A stretch of DNA of 64,000 nt from the NCBI RefSeq assembly GCF_964204645.1, contig NC_134031.1:3889001-3953000 (forward strand), given 5' to 3'. Source of the DNA: Tubulanus polymorphus. Lineage: Eukaryota > Nemertea > Palaeonemertea > Tubulaniformes > Tubulanidae. Below, piece by piece: positions 47,272 to 58,571 of the stretch (the first letter of the stretch is position 1; each line of letters starts with the position of its first letter). The notes below the pieces were generated by a model that was given only the letters and a program-made list of their open reading frames with translations, ran no database searches and had not been told where the DNA came from. The position numbers and the translations under genes were made by a program.

Positions 47272-48318
47272 ATGAACAACAGTAGTACTGCTGCTAATGT
47301 TAGCCTTGCCACCCGCTTTCATGGACTGGACCATGTACGTGAAGCCACCGTTTTTCTGGAGCGATTTGTGTATCTGCCCATGCTCTTGTTTGGTTTGATC
47401 AATAATGCATTGATAGTGGTGGTTTTTTTGCGTCACCGCGAATTCACCAAACCAGGCATCATCTATCTTTGTTATCTGGCGTGCATCGACTGGATGATTA
47501 TATTTATAAACGTTATGTTCTGGTTTGATCGTGGTCTATCGTCTTTTGGTTGGAACAGCTTTGACTTCGCTGGTTTGAATAACTTCACTTGTAAACTCAC
47601 ATTTTATGTGTACTATTTTTGTTTATCTCTGTCCGCATTTGTAACAATGGCGATGACTTTCGAGCGATTTATTGCAATAAAATTCCCATTATTCACGAAA
47701 CGTCATTTAGGCCGGACACGATCACGGCTGAAGTATTTAACTGGCTTCAGTTTATTTTTGGGTATTCTAAGTATCAGAGAAATCTTCCTGTATGAAGTAG
47801 CTCCCGAGTTTGATACAGCAGGAAATAAATTAGTTTGTACTGAAAGTCGCTCAGTAGATTTAGATCTACTTTATGCCGTGACATTCATGGTTCCTCTTAT
47901 TGGCTATCATATAATTCCAGCATCCGTTCTTTTGATGTTAAACATTCTCATTAGTTACACGTTACTCAGTTTACGATGGAAAAGTGATGACTGTCAACAG
48001 CCGATAAAACGACAAGAAAAACTGATCAGTATTACTCTAATGGTTGTTTCGACTTTTTTTATTCTTTTCACTTTGCCACTAATATCGGGTATGATTTACG
48101 GACATTACGTTGTTCAAAATCCGCACCTAGTCACCAAACAGGACATGCAAAATTTGCTAGACCTTTTTTGGTTATGTTCATATGTTAATATATTCAATCA
48201 TACATTAAATTTTCCGGTATATGTAATAAGGCTGCCATATTTTAGAGCGCATCTAAAGGCTATATTTTGTACGAAGTGTAGATTTGGGGTACCTGTTACC
48301 ACCATAAAGACCGGTTGA
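47272..48318 (+). CDS. Rhodopsin-family (class A) GPCR, peptide-receptor-like, tandem copy 1
   Basis: A 348-residue seven-transmembrane receptor in a single exon. The N-terminus has glycosylation sites (N-N-S-S-T, N-V-S). TM1 ends G-L-I-N-N-A-L-I-V-V-V, with the class A Asn. TM2 follows I-Y-L-C-Y-L-A-C-I-D-W. The disulfide cysteines are in F-T-C-K-L before TM3 and L-V-C-T-E-S in loop 2. The DRY position reads E-R-F (F-E-R-F-I-A-I), and the NPxxY position of TM7 reads L-N-F-P-V-Y, lacking the usual Asn-Pro spacing. There are further cysteines in the short tail (F-C-T-K-C). It resembles invertebrate FMRFamide-type or orphan peptide receptors, but I cannot name the ligand. Confidence 0.85.
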   Translation: MNNSSTAANVSLATRFHGLDHVREATVFLERFVYLPMLLFGLINNALIVVVFLRHREFTKPGIIYLCYLACIDWMIIFINVMFWFDRGLSSFGWNSFDFAGLNNFTCKLTFYVYYFCLSLSAFVTMAMTFERFIAIKFPLFTKRHLGRTRSRLKYLTGFSLFLGILSIREIFLYEVAPEFDTAGNKLVCTESRSVDLDLLYAVTFMVPLIGYHIIPASVLLMLNILISYTLLSLRWKSDDCQQPIKRQEKLISITLMVVSTFFILFTLPLISGMIYGHYVVQNPHLVTKQDMQNLLDLFWLCSYVNIFNHTLNFPVYVIRLPYFRAHLKAIFCTKCRFGVPVTTIKTG

Positions 48319-48666
48319 ATATCATGAATGATAATGAATTGATGGAAAGTGAAACTATTGTCCCACGAAATATGTCTACCATCAGATTTTTACATTCTTA
48401 TAGTTGTTAGAAAACCGACAACCATAGAAAAGTAGTCAGTCACTTGTTTTTTTTTCTTTTAAGAAAATCAACGTGTGTAATTATATCTTGTTCATCCACA
48501 CACACACACGCATATCGAAAAGAAAACAAAACCTGTCCCTGTGATGTTGCTATTGATAGTGTTTTGATGTAGGACTGCCTATTTTACATATTTTTATCAA
48601 CTGTTAATACTAAACGATCACAACCGATTTTGAATTCGTAAACAATGAATAATTAGACTCAGTCAC

Positions 48667-50217
48667 CTATTAACTTATCCCTCTTTGACTGTAGCATGAT
48701 GACACCTAAATCGTTACGTTTTGAGTCATGATTTTAGATACAATTTTCAATAAGGATTAGTACGTCACATTGGAGTTGATAACTAGGTGGTTCAAAACTG
48801 CTGAAATCAAGAATACTGGGTTTCTTCCTAGAAATCTGCGAGCTTGGATAAAGAAACTTCTCGATGCATTACTGGACCATGTTGCGTGCTATGCCGCCCT
48901 GTCTTATATCTCTTACATGTTATAAGCCTCCATCGCGCGTTGTTGATAAAATGTATTCAATAGATCCGGTTGTGCGAACTCTTTTTGAAATTTCGCGTGA
49001 TGAGCAATGCTCAAAGGTATCTATCATCCACTGATACATTTTATGTATCAAAATTCATTTTTTTGTACTTTACCTCGGCTCGATTTTGTAAGCGCTGTCT
49101 GATAGAGCGCAAGCGGATGCTCCGGGTATACTACAATATGTAACGTATTTCTAACAGGACACTTGCCACATCACAAGGTTAGGAAATAAACATACAGTAT
49201 CTCCGCTGGTTGAGGTAACTGTATAAAATTTGTGCACTTCAGTGCGGGAGTACGCTTAATATTGGATTTTTGGACATCAAAAGTGCTCTTTTGGGACTTG
49301 ACAAGTCGTTCAAAATTGGCATCTGGATCCACCCCTGCAAAATGTAAAAACAGAAATTACATTGTATTAGAAATACAGGGCCGGCCCATATCCGACGGCA
49401 CGAGGCGTTGACCGCGCGAAGACTTTGCGCCCCATTTTTCATCTATTAACTTATCCCTCTTTGACTGTAGCATGATGACATCTAAATCGTTACGTTTTGA
49501 GTCATGATTTTAGACACAATTTTCAATAAGGATTAGTACGTCACATTGGAGTTGATAACTAGGTGGTTCAAAACTGCTGAAATCAAGAATACTGGGTTTC
49601 TTCCTAGAAATCTGCGAGCTTGGATAAAGAAACTTCTCGATGCATTACTGGACCATGTTGCGTGCTATGCCGCCCTGTCTTATATCTCTTACATGTTATA
49701 AGCCTCCATCGCGCGTTGTTGATAAAATGTATTCAATAGATCCGGTTGTGCGAACTCTTTTTGAAATTTCGCGTGATGAGCAATGCTCAAAGGTATCTAT
49801 CATCCACTGATACATTTTATGTATCAAAATTCATTTTTTTGTACTTTACCTCGGCTCGATTTTGTAAGCGCTGTCTGATAGAGCGCAAGCGGATGCTCCG
49901 GGTATACTACAATATGTAACGTATTTCTAACAGGACACTTGCCACATCACAAGGTTAGGAAATAAACATACAGTATCTCCGCTGGTTGAGGTAACTGTAT
50001 AAAATTTGTGCACTTCAGTGCGGGAGTACGCTTAATATTGGATTTTTGGACATCAAAGTGCTCTTTTGGGACTTGACAAGTCGTTCAAAATTGGCATCTG
50101 GATCCACCCCTGCAAAATGTAAAAACAGAAATTACATTGTATTAGAAATACAGGGCCTGCCCATATCCGACGGCACGAGGCGTTGACCGCGCGAAGACTT
50201 TGCGCCCCATTTTTCAT
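48667..50217. repeat. 777-bp tandem duplication downstream of the first GPCR
   Basis: Unit 48667-49443 is followed directly by a near-identical unit 49444-50217. Only scattered single-base differences and a few single-base gaps are visible. Each unit ends with the GGCATCTGGATCCACCCCTG ... CGCCCCATTTTTCAT segment. No gene is apparent in either unit; the minus-strand frames at 49239-49442 and 50053-50238 are the same non-conserved stretch twice. Confidence 0.9.
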
Positions 50218-51184
50218 GGGGTTCCACGAAGAAATCATTTCTAAGTGGTTGCATTTCGAATGGTCTGGAGATATTTGAAACCATAATTTTCCGGTATCAT
50301 GATTCAGGTCGATTGTGTCACTTTATTCATGATTGTTGCGGACCATAATTTTCTCAGCGCGTCTGTTTCATAGTCGATCACAAATACGTTTTCAGGGATG
50401 GAAGCAGGCCTAGCTTAAGTTTTTGAATAACCTTCAGCAAAAAGAAAACATCATCGGAAAAATTATTGGCCGCCCGGCTCTGCTGGCCCTGAAATAAGGG
50501 ACTTGGTTTTAGGCACGATCCCGTGTGATTTCCTAAAACGAAGACCTATACACGCAGGAAAACCCAAGGTCTTTATTGACTAGGATCTCTGATCCTCGTT
50601 TGAGGCATACCCACTGTATAGGAAAAAATTTTAGTCATCATAGATCAAATTTCCATGTTTGAAAATGAACGTGTACAACCAAGAATAAAACAATAAAGAA
50701 AAAAGAAAAAGAGACAATCTGTAACGTGACAAATACAATATATATTTGTCACTTTATAGATAGTATATCTTATTTCTATTTTTTCCCCAGTAAACATGGC
50801 GCAGTTCAGACGTTGAAAATACATCTTTTTACGACGTCGTGTGGATCTCATTTTCAGCATATGTAACACTTCTTCGTCGAGAAATTTGAAAATCGCGATT
50901 GAATCCGTGTCAAATACAATACAATACCTAAATTTCGCAATATTCAGAAAAATTGACTGATTAGCATCAATGAAGGCCAAGTGAAAAGTATCTAGGTTTC
51001 GCTGTTGCTGATTTCAGTCAGTGATATTTTAAAGTTAGTAAATATGATTCTGGTTCTAACACGATGTTGCTATTCTCCTCGTTGGCACTTTCATACTGGC
51101 TTTGTGGTTGTATTTGAGCATATTGCGTGCATGCGATGGAGACATCGGATATGTGCTGAGTCGTGTTTGTAGCAGCTGAACGCA

Positions 51185-52222
51185 ATGAACAACAGTAGTA
51201 CTGCTGCTGATGTTAGCCTTGCCACCCGCTTTCACGGACTGGATCATGTACGTGAAGCCACCGTTTTTCTGGAGCGATTTGTGTATCTGCCCATGCTCTT
51301 GTTTGGTTTGATCAATAATGCATTGATAGTGGTGGTTTTTTTGCGTCACCGCGAATTCACCAAACCAGGCATCATCTATCTTTGTTATCTGGCGTGCATC
51401 GACTGGTTGATTATATTTCTAAATGTTCTGTTCTGGTTTGATCGTGGTCTATCGTCTTATGGTTGGAACAGCTTTGACTTCGCTGGTTTGAACAACTTCA
51501 CCTGTAAACTCACCTATTTTGTGTATTATTTTTGTTTATCTCTGTCCGCATTTGTGACAATGGCGATGACTTTTGAGCGATTCATTGCAATAAAATTCCC
51601 GTTATTCGCGAAACGTCATTTAGGCCGGACACGATCACGGCTTAAGTATTTAACTGGCTCGAGTTTATTTTTGGGTGTTCTAGAGATCCGAGAAATCTTC
51701 CTGTATGAAGTAGCTCCCGAGTTTGATACAGCAGGAAATAAATTAGTTTGTACTGAAAGTCGCTCAGTAGATTTAGATCTACTTTATGCCGTGACATTCA
51801 TGGTTCCTCTTATTGTCTATTACATTATTCCAGCATCCGTTCTTTTGATGTTAAACATTCTCATTAGTTACACGTTACTCAGTTTACGATGGAAAAGTGA
51901 TGACTGCCAGCAGCCGATAAAACGACAAGAAAAACTGATCAGTATTACTCTAATGGTTGTTTCGACAATTTTTATTCTTTTCACTTTGCCACTAATATCG
52001 GGTATGATTTACGGACATTACGTTGTTCAAAATCCACATCTAGTCACCAAACAGGACATGCATAATTTGCTAGACCTTTATTGGTTATGTTCGTATGTTA
52101 ATATATTCAATCATACATTAAATTTTCCGATTTATGTAATAAGGCTGCCATACTTTAGAGCGCATCTAAAGGCTATATTTTGTACGAAGTGTAAATCAGA
52201 GGCACCGGTTAAGACTGGTTGA
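51185..52222 (+). CDS. Rhodopsin-family (class A) GPCR, peptide-receptor-like, tandem copy 2
   Basis: A 345-residue paralogue of the receptor at 47272-48318. By hand count about 17 substitutions separate the first 335 residues (about 95% identity). They cluster in TM2 (D-W-L-I-I-F-L-N-V-L), around TM4 (G-S-S-L-F-L-G-V-L-E-I-R) and TM5 (L-I-V-Y-Y-I-I-P). The C-terminal tail differs more (C-K-S-E-A-P-V-K-T-G). E-R-F, both disulfide cysteines and the N-F-P-I-Y motif are kept. The frame is intact and the changes are mostly conservative, so both copies look functional. Ligand unknown. Confidence 0.85.
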   Translation: MNNSSTAADVSLATRFHGLDHVREATVFLERFVYLPMLLFGLINNALIVVVFLRHREFTKPGIIYLCYLACIDWLIIFLNVLFWFDRGLSSYGWNSFDFAGLNNFTCKLTYFVYYFCLSLSAFVTMAMTFERFIAIKFPLFAKRHLGRTRSRLKYLTGSSLFLGVLEIREIFLYEVAPEFDTAGNKLVCTESRSVDLDLLYAVTFMVPLIVYYIIPASVLLMLNILISYTLLSLRWKSDDCQQPIKRQEKLISITLMVVSTIFILFTLPLISGMIYGHYVVQNPHLVTKQDMHNLLDLYWLCSYVNIFNHTLNFPIYVIRLPYFRAHLKAIFCTKCKSEAPVKTG

Positions 52223-53342
52223 ATATCTATATTCGAATTGATGAAAAGTGAAACTATTGTCCCACGAAATATCTCTTCCAACAGATTTACACTTTGGTAG
52301 AAAAACCCACAACAAAAGAGAAGTAGTCACTCACTTATCTTTTAGAAAATCAACGTGTGTAATTATTTCTTGTTCCATCACACAAACATCGCATATCGAA
52401 AAAGAAAAAGCTGCCCCCTGAGCATGATGACACTCGTCTCGTTCATGACTATGACTACAATTGTAATAGGGATTAGTACGTCAGATTGGAGTTGATAACT
52501 AGGTGGTGTTAAACTGCTGATGCTGGGTTTCCTCCTAGAAAAATACGCTCGTGTGCCCCTACCTTTACTGGCCCATGTTAAGTGTTATGGCTATACCCTG
52601 TCATAAGCCTCCATTGCGTGTTGTTGATGAAATTAATTCAAGGTTCAGTTTTGCGAACTCTCTTTAAAATTTCGCGTGATAAGCAATGCTCAAAGGTATG
52701 GAAACGAAAGAAATCCCACAATAACGAAGCTAAGATTGAAAAATTCTATATCAGAATGATTATATTTATATATAATGATTATTACGAAATGAAGTTATTT
52801 TTCTTGTGGGGTCTCAACACGACATCAGGGTGGCGTAGGCATGGTAACAATGTTCAAATTCAAGAAATTTCACAAAATGGAGGATTTTCTCTCTCATTCG
52901 ACTGAATTAAAGGAGACTTTTGAGCAATCCTTCTAATTGGTACAGAACTGGAATAATATCGGATATTCAGTTGTTGTCCGCGATTTTTGACATTCTGTTA
53001 AGACATAAATGAGGTATGTACCCCAAAAAGTAAGCAAAATATCCCAGAAAAACAGGTCTCATCAATTAATAAATAGACATTGATTACTAAAAAAAGTAGA
53101 TTGTGTTAGATCAGAAGAGTGGAGCAGCGTAATAAATGATTAATGTAACTTGATGAATGAGCAATGATATTTGTATTTTCCTACTTTTGATAAGATGTAT
53201 CGCACTGTCTTAAGACTCAACAAAGTTTCTTGTATCTTGTATCTTGTGTTGCCTCAACTGGGATTCGAAGCCTCCCTTGACGGTGCACGGAATGCACTGT
53301 GCCCTGCTTCATTGTGGCGAACCGTCACCTGTATGCCGCAAA
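52223..53342. other. Region between the second GPCR and PSMD5
   Basis: Decayed 3' flank of the GPCR duplication to about 52690, then a partial copy of the GAGAAATCC repeat (52708-52775). The remainder, including the PSMD5 5' flank, shows no gene. A TTGCATCTTG-like microsatellite-type run occurs at about 53229-53250. Confidence 0.5.
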
Positions 53343-56300
53343 ATGGCGTCTGTAAATACCCCGAACAGAATACTTGAAATTATCGAGCATTTGCCGCAAT
53401 CTGACGACGTTATTTCAGACTTGCAACAATTGAAAATCGCAGTATCTAATACTTCAAACGGCTGTCTTAAAGATATCGTCAACAATACGTCGCTGAACTC
53501 GCTATATGAGCTGTTAGATTCGCAAAACAGGTAGAAAACTTGAAAAAGACCTGATCAATCTAAAAATCAGCATCATGACTAATCATTATTGACATTGTAT
53601 TTTTCACTCTCCTTGGCGAACACTATTACAAATCCTGAGCAGTAGGAATCTGGGTAAAAGAGCAGATCCGCACCTCTCGTGATTGACGCAATCTACTGAA
53701 TGACAGAATCCAGGTTAAATCTTGCCAGTGAAGATATAGGCCTATTATTAGAATTAACCAATGGCAATGTACTGAATTGCTGATGACATTTCGAATCTGA
53801 AACAATGATATTTAGTGTAATTGATTGAACTGTTTACGCGGAGAGCTGCGGATCTGCACTTTTACCGCAATCTGTAGCCTGTAGCCGTGAAGTACCCAAT
53901 AGCGGTCATCCTTATTACCGAGATGACGTATTTTACCGAGATCAACCGAGATGAAATGAAATATAACATATTTATTTATTCCTTATCGATTTTAACAATT
54001 GAAATCATATTATATCGGTAATAAATGCCTGCTGGAGTCATATTTTACATATTTTGTCGGATATTTTTGTAGAAAAATAACTTAACTTTACCGAGATGAG
54101 ATCGTCGATACAATCAAATTCAATGAAATTTTATTGCTAACCGAGTTTACGTATTTGAAGTCAAAATTTTTTTAAATAAAAAAAATATGTAAAATATGAC
54201 TCTAGAAGGTATTTATTACTGATATAACATGATTAAGTGTACTCATACAACATGATTAAGTGCTAAAATCGATAAGGAATAAATAAATATGCTATATTTC
54301 ATTTCATCTCGGTTCGTCTCGGTTCATCTCGGTAATAAGGATGACCCCCCAATAGCTTATCATTTTCATCAATTTTGTTTCAGCGAACAGGTCGAACTAT
54401 GCTGTCAAGTTTTGTCTCATTTAATGTCATCGGTCGACGCGAGTGTTATACTCGTGCAGTATCAGAACGTATTATCAGATGGATTGAATCATAACGCACC
54501 ATCAGTTCGCCTTCTCTGCATTCATCAGGTTAGTTGTTAATCACTATCAAGCAGGTTATTTCTGTTTCAGCTCGGAATATCTGTCATAGAAACTTAGTTT
54601 CTGACTTGTCAACCCGGGTCCTTTACTTAACCGAGTAGGTTGCATCCCGCAGAGAACGGGATAGAAATAAGATATAATCTAGGTCCTGGAAATCATATAT
54701 GAACACAGTGGCCACTTACCTTGAAATCAGAGACATCGCTGAAATGTGTGTCTGTCACGATGACAAAATTGTTAGATAAGGTTTATTTCTATGAATCTAG
54801 GGACGAACAGTCCTACCAAATTATTAAGTGAAGGACCAGGGTTTCTATTTGTAAGTGTAATTAATCATCAGGGGCAGGTGGTGTAGTCACAGCTTAAGAT
54901 TTAAGACCACTCTTGGACTGAAGCCACTAAATAGCAATGAGCCCCTGAAATACCGATATTTAAAAAACGTGTACATCAGTACTTGAGTGTTGTTGAATTG
55001 TTATATCCATGTCGTTTTATTCATGATGTTAGGTTACCTTTATCGTATTACAGCTACAAAGAGTTTGTGACGACGCGATTCAACAGATATCTTCATACAA
55101 GGATATCCTCAATAAAGTGATCAATCTTTTAGGAGATGATGTACTGTTAGTTGCCAAAGAAGTTAACAAACTGCTCAAACAGTGGTGTAAGTAGACAAAG
55201 TGCATGATCAGTTTAATCCAAATTTTTGATTCGATCCATTCATTGTTCCTAAAAATATCTAGCTTTTTGAAAAAAGGGGCACACGTCGAATATTGGGTCT
55301 CTACTTACACGCGTGTGTGGCCTGTGATGACAAATTATCAGCAAGTGCCGCAGGTGTAAGGAACCAGAAGCTGGGGTCCGCCTCAAGAAATTTTTAAAAA
55401 ATTAGATGCAGTTAGGTACATTCTGAACACTGCTGGTTGAAATAAGGTATCAAATGTGCTCACAATTTCACCATTTTGCTGTCTGAAAATACTCATTTTT
55501 ATCCCCACTGGATTTAATGAGGAATCTATGCTATGAGATTAATGTTCATATTAAAAAGTTGATTCAGCTGAACCAAGATCTGTCTCTAAAACATTCGAAC
55601 CATTTTATCTTAGATTTCTAACTTGTAATGCTGTTGTTTTTGTTCTAGGTGGTAGCCGGGAAACCTTGGATATGTTGTTGAGTGGTCCGGTTTTTGAAAC
55701 GATGAATTCATTGATGCAGAAATCGGATACTATTCGTTATCGGGTATATGAGGTATGAAATTCAATCATCTCTGAAATAGGGACATCTATTTCTTTTTCC
55801 GATTTATAGTACGGCAAACTAGTATTCAATTCCTTAATGATCCTTCAAAAAGTTGGAATTAACACATATTTTGAGCATGTTCGGATCCGCATGGATAAGC
55901 CGCTAAGATGAACATATGAGATAGACTTTACTGGAACCACAATAGCAATGCGATGTTTGAAAACGTGATGATAATCTGTATTTCCAACAATTTTTATAAT
56001 CGTATATATGTTGATATCAGTTCAGTCTATATTGATAACATACTATGTGCATACTGAAATATTATCCTAGCCTACTAGTAGAAAATATTGAAAATTATTT
56101 AACCTTACAGCTGATAGTAGATTTGGCGAATGGATCCGAGAGTGCCATGCAGCAGTGTCAAGCCAGCGGCGTTCTGGATCTGTTGATCAATGAGATTTAT
56201 AAGGATGATTTGCTCGTGCAGCTGAACTGTTTGGACCAGCTAACGGACATCGCAATGACAGAACACGGTCTGCAATTTCTTATCAAACAAGGCATCGTGT

Positions 56301-58571
56301 TGAAACTCGAACAAATGTTAGAAATACTCGAGACCGATCCGATGGTTTCATTCCTGCTGCCAGGTATGTTTAATCTCATTTGGAAGCTCTCAATCATCTG
56401 TCATCAGATATGTAGTTCCATACTGAATATAAAACCCCTGGATCCAGTTCCACAGTTGTGAGTTGAGTTAACTCTGAGTTAAGATTAGTTCATTTTCAGA
56501 GTTAACTTAGAGTCAAATCTTAACACAGAACTTCGGAACTGGGTCCTGGGTTTCATGAAGCAGTTTAAGCTTATTGTGGTTAAGTTTGTATTGTTGACCG
56601 CATGAAAAACATGAAGTAACCAATGGCAATTAAACTAAAAAGTTGACGAAATGAACCCTGAAATTCATTGTCATGAGTTCTATTACACCTTTACTGTGAT
56701 GAAACCTAGATAGATTACGATTATTTCATTTTCAATGTTTCAACTAACAAGTGATCTGCAAAGGGGTAGACTAAAGTAGGCTACCACACTATGCTATATG
56801 TAGAATTTCAGCCTATATGCACGTTCGAGTAACTGGTAACTTGACTCAAGCATCAATGCATTATTATCATCATTAAATTTTGAAAACGGGTAACTCTGAT
56901 GCAACAGTTTTTGGTACTGCTTTCGCTTTGAATTCAATTTTCTCGAAATCTCAAAATATTAAGATGGACTAACAACCTCACAGTGGCTTGACTGTGGAGC
57001 TGGCACTCCGGAGTTCTATAAATTGATCATGTTTTTATAGGTCTGATCAAATTTTTCGGTAACATGGCTCGACTTCACCCGAAAGAGATGTTCGACCAGT
57101 ACGATCTGTTTTTGAAAACGGTGTTTTCCGTGCTCGATAGCAGTGATGTATCCTTGAGCATTGTCGCCATAGAAACTGTAGGATTCGTCGGTAGAACAGT
57201 TGAAGGGAAGAAAGCGCTTGAAGATCACGGTAAGGAGAGATATGGAATGGAAATGAGGAGGAACGTTTTTTCAGTGTACTGTACAGTCGGTATTTGTTGG
57301 GATGGATGAAATCCATGCGGTATTTCCTTCAATAAGGTCCCTGTAAAATAATACATTAGCCGGCTGTGCCCGAATACACAACTTTTCAGTAACTAGGCTG
57401 TGGCGCCCTCACTCGATCTTAAAGAGCTGGCATACAATGCTAGTTTGTTAATTTTCTCAACCAAACAACCTTTTCGAGTTGCTCAGCAGCCACTAGTCTA
57501 TACATACATGTATATTTAGCCAAGCAGATGCGTTGTATTGATTGAGCGAATTTGCCGGTGAAAAACAACTCATCTGACCCTGATTGGTTTGATACATGGA
57601 CTGGTGGGAACTATGGCCAGGGTTTGTGTTGTCGTGAGCTCTGGCGGGAGGCAATCAAACCTTGGATAGCGAAGATGAGATAAGCAAGCGTGGCATAAAC
57701 TTAAAATGCCACCCCGATGTCGAAACCCTTGAGGTCAGGATAGTCAGTCCTATTCTTGTCCTAGACGAGGCTTATATAGCACTTATATCCAGCTGGGTTA
57801 CTCTAGATAAATATACTGGTTGTTAGTTGATTTTATTACCCCTGCCTGTATAACTAACAGTGCGTCAGTCATCTCTCCATGGTAACATACGAGTGACTAC
57901 TCAATGCTTAGGAGTCATCTCTCAGTACGGACACCCAAGGTTGTGAGGAAGAGTGCCTTGCCCAGGGACACTACAGTAATATGCGGGATTTGAACAGTCG
58001 ATTGCTCTAACCCCACACCTCTTTAGCCCACATCTAATGACCTAGCTTGTGTATGGTTAACTTTTTAGGTGTGAACACATCAGTCGCCGTGCGTCGTCTG
58101 GGAGCGTTGATGAGAAACTCACCGCAGGAAATTCGCGGCCGTTGCATAACGTCGATCGCGAATCTCATACATCTCGAGTTCGAGGAGCAGACGCCGCATT
58201 TGCTGTCGCTCACCGAGTCGTGGTTCAACCAGATACAAAAACCGATGGAGTTCGTCGTGTCGATGACGACGCAGCCGTTCGAAGATCTACGCGCGCCGTT
58301 ACTGACGCTGATTCGGTCGTTGGCGTCGTTGCCGTGGGGACAGCGCCGGATTAACGAGCATCCCGGATTCAACGAGTACTTGTTGAATCGGTCGACCGAA
58401 TTCGACAAACGCGGCAAGGAGATGAAGTACGCGATCGTACGAACGTTGGTCGATTCGCCGACCGCGCAGGAAATATTTGGCAATCCGTTTTATCTGCGAC
58501 TGCGCGAATACGCGAACGAAGGGGCGTTTTACGTACGAGCCGAAACGCAGGTGGCGCTCGAGTCGACATAG
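53343..58571 (+). CDS. PSMD5: 26S proteasome non-ATPase regulatory subunit 5 (S5B assembly chaperone)
   Basis: HEAT/ARM-repeat chaperone that helps build the base of the 19S regulatory particle, binding an Rpt1-Rpt2-Rpn1 intermediate and leaving before the mature proteasome forms. Exons: 53343-53530, 54384-54528, 55054-55186, 55649-55752, 56111-56363, 57041-57229, 58069-58571. They total 1515 nt (504 aa), the length I recall for human PSMD5, and all phases agree. Recognisable stretches are A-P-S-V-R-L-L-C-I-H-Q, D-T-I-R-Y-R-V-Y-E, V-E-G-K-K-A-L, T-E-S-W-F and E-I-F-G-N-P-F-Y-L-R-L-R near the C-terminus. The start is the first ATG in frame (M-A-S-V-N-T-P-N-R). The last exon is CpG-rich. Confidence 0.93.
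53652..53865. mobile_element. MITE with GGTAAAAG-GCAGATCCGCA ends (copy 2), PSMD5 intron 1
   Basis: Left end GGGTAAAAGAGCAGATCCGC and right end GCGGATCTGCACTTTTACC are inverted repeats. Same family as 45778-46020. Confidence 0.65.
53904..54346. mobile_element. Long foldback element (~150-bp arms) in PSMD5 intron 1
   Basis: Left arm (about 53904-54060) opens GGTCATCCTTATTACCGAGA and contains TTATTTATTCCTTATCGATT and GTCATATTTTACATATTTT. The right arm (about 54180-54346) carries the complements in reverse order and ends GGTAATAAGGATGACC. The right arm ends about 37 bases before the acceptor of exon 2. There is no coding sequence. Confidence 0.8.
56432..56546. mobile_element. Short MITE with GGACCCAGTTCC ends (copy 2), PSMD5 intron 5
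   Basis: Left end GGATCCAGTTCCACAGTTGT and right end CGGAACTGGGTCC are inverted, with GAGTTAACTC words inside, as at 35720-35823. Confidence 0.65.
57230..58068. other. PSMD5 intron 6, no gene seen
   Basis: Non-coding. About 57840-58025 contains words typical of dispersed repeats (GCCTTGCCCAGGGACACTAC, GGGATTTGAAC). Confidence 0.5.

Larger units (their letters stand above)
46945..52650. repeat. Tandem segmental duplication carrying two GPCR genes
   Basis: Unit A (about 46945 onward, gene at 47272-48318) and unit B (about 50960 onward, gene at 51185-52222) match before, through and after the coding sequences. Unit A's downstream sequence (GGATTAGTACGTCA, GTTGATAACTAGGTGGT, TTTCGCGTGAT) recurs after the second gene at about 52470-52690. 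Unit B's 3' flank is shorter and more diverged. Confidence 0.85.

Noticed and set aside
46945-47436. 163-residue minus-strand frame over the first GPCR start (also at 51056-51349)
   Set aside because: It overlaps the conserved receptor on the other strand and is not kept intact in the second copy, where it is shortened.
49239-50238. Repeated minus-strand frames at 49239-49442 and 50053-50238 as paired genes
   Set aside because: They are identical because the 777-bp unit is duplicated; there is no similarity, splice support or coding bias.
58034-58483. Antisense and alternative-frame ORFs over the last PSMD5 exon
   Set aside because: The sense frame continues PSMD5 in phase with clear family motifs; the others are by-products of its GC-rich codons.
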